Shown: positions 63,247 through 64,000 of the stretch, piece by piece
Layout of the letters: the number at the start of each line of letters is the position of its first letter
How positions within the stretch are numbered: position 1 is the first letter of the stretch
Source of the DNA: JAABQT01 sp035459025
Lineage (GTDB): Bacteria > Pseudomonadota > Gammaproteobacteria > Burkholderiales > SG8-39
DNA length: 64,000 bases
Direction of reading: 5' to 3'
NCBI GenBank assembly: GCA_035459025.1
Contig: DATHYT010000091.1
Location: 45,114 to 109,113 of the forward strand
The notes under the pieces: model-generated
Database searches by the model: none
Seen by the model: the letters and a program-made list of their open reading frames with translations, nothing else
Told to the model about the DNA's origin: nothing
Translations under genes and position numbers: made by a program

Positions 63247-64000
63247 ATGGGTACGCGACAACTCAATCGGCTTTCAGCCAGGACGGTAGCAACCAAGAAA
63301 CACCCTGGCCTGTACTGCGACGGTGGTGGGCTATATCTCCAGGTCACGTCCTCGGGTAGCAAGGCGTGGATATTTCGGTTCCGGTCTCCCCTCACGCAGA
63401 GGCTGCGAGATATGGGCTTGGGCGCGGTCCACTCTGTAGGGCTACCGGAGGCCCGGGAGAAGGCTGCGGCACAACGTCGGGTACTTCTAGACCGCCTGGA
63501 CCCCATCGAGGCGCGGGAGCAAGAAGACCGTCGCAGGACCTTGCAGTCGGCAAAGGCCATTACTTTCGCGCATTGCGCAGCGTCCTACATCGAGTCCCAT
63601 AGGGCAGGGTGGCGTAATGCTAAACATGCCGAGCAGTGGACGAATACGCTTCAGAACTACGCCGAGCCCGTAATTGGCCCCCTGCCCGTTCAAGACGTCG
63701 ATACCGGGTCAGTTCTGAGGATCCTTGAGCCCATTTGGGCCAAGAAGCCGGAGACCGCCAGCAGGCTCAGGGGACGAATTGAGAATATTCTGGACTGGGC
63801 CAAAGCCAGGGGCTACCGATCCGGCGAAAACCCGGCGCGTTGGAAGGGCCACCTCAATCAGTTGCTTCCTACGCTCTCCAAAAAAGACCGCGTAATTCAC
63901 CACAAGGCGATGTCCTTTCTTGAGATAGGTGCCTTCATTCTCAGGCTACGGGAATTTTCCGGCGTGGCAGCCCGTTGCCTTGAATTCACAATCCTGACTG
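63247..64000 (+). CDS. Phage-type tyrosine integrase, C-terminus cut by window edge
   Basis: The first 251 residues of a tyrosine recombinase with the N-terminal arm-binding DUF4102-type domain (NRLSARTVATKKHPGLYCDGGGLYLQV, AWIFRF, RDMGLGAVHSVGLPEAREKA), then the SAM-like core-binding domain (TFAHCAASYIESHRAGWRNAKHAEQW, RIENILDWAKARGYRSGENPARWKGHL). The catalytic Arg/His/Tyr lie beyond the window. GC is visibly lower than in the neighbouring genes. ATG 63247 matches family starts; ATG 63235 is also in frame. Confidence 0.92.
   Translation, partial: MGTRQLNRLSARTVATKKHPGLYCDGGGLYLQVTSSGSKAWIFRFRSPLTQRLRDMGLGAVHSVGLPEAREKAAAQRRVLLDRLDPIEAREQEDRRRTLQSAKAITFAHCAASYIESHRAGWRNAKHAEQWTNTLQNYAEPVIGPLPVQDVDTGSVLRILEPIWAKKPETASRLRGRIENILDWAKARGYRSGENPARWKGHLNQLLPTLSKKDRVIHHKAMSFLEIGAFILRLREFSGVAARCLEFTILT

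Overview
The window is a very GC-rich (by eye 65-70 %), densely coded stretch of bacterial chromosome. Gene content and order point to a betaproteobacterium of the Burkholderiales/Rhodocyclales type: xseB-ispA, queG/tsaE-amiC-mutL-miaA, exbB-exbD-lpxK-trm112-kdsB-adk, prfB-lysS and a class I polyhydroxyalkanoate (PHA) cluster, all Gram-negative with LPS synthesis and a BAM complex. No rRNA, complete tRNA or CRISPR array was seen. Almost everything is chromosomal backbone. The last kilobase, with a phage-type integrase of lower GC, looks like the left edge of an integrated element.

Layout. 1-4.7 kb: ispA and xseB, a Rieske oxygenase, a sulfurtransferase, a DUF2784 membrane protein and hflX. 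4.7-13.7 kb: a hydrolase, queG diverging from tsaE-amiC, dedA diverging from mutL-SDR-miaA, then a 6-phosphogluconate dehydrogenase and gluconokinase. 13.7-17.7 kb: an unusual regulatory island with a lipoprotein gene, a 1024-residue ATPase/BTAD regulator and a stand-alone 65-residue LuxR helix-turn-helix protein. All three genes are preceded by 11-bp-period direct repeats. 17.9-25.3 kb: gamma-glutamyltransferase, the H+-pyrophosphatase hppA, adk, kdsB, trm112, lpxK and exbD-exbB, ending in a cluster of DnaA boxes before xseA. 26-32 kb: small secreted or membrane proteins, a DMT transporter, malonyl-CoA decarboxylase, a DUF6502 protein and an outer-membrane-like protein. 32-38 kb: prfB (with its programmed frameshift), lysS, a broken glycine-zipper gene, a DMT transporter, DUF2189 and patatin proteins. 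38-45.6 kb: thiolase, rimO and phaR-phaB1-phaB2-phaA-phaC. 45.6-52.8 kb: ZIP transporter, pgeF and rluD diverging from bamD, then a DenD-like dehydrogenase, a DinG-family helicase, a secretin-domain protein and an NlpC/P60 lipoprotein. 52.9-57.4 kb: an iron(III) ABC importer with a Fur-like box, plus tonB. 57.4-63.1 kb: a form II CoxL-like protein, enoyl-CoA hydratase, a secreted AlgH-like protein, a cupin and an SDR. From 63.1 kb: integrase.

How the genes fit together. The PHA cluster makes storage polymer from acetyl-CoA, with two thiolases and two reductases. The iron genes form a Fur-type high-affinity uptake locus, with a Cys4 cluster in the importer ATPase. The most distinctive part is the 14-18 kb regulatory island. 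Its operators have the spacing expected for a SARP/BTAD-type winged-helix activator and sit just upstream of -10-like hexamers, so the locus looks like a self-regulating switch controlling a surface lipoprotein. A second theme is start architecture: many genes have a -10-like hexamer only 6-10 nt before the start codon and no ribosome-binding site, which suggests leaderless transcripts, several arranged as back-to-back divergent pairs.
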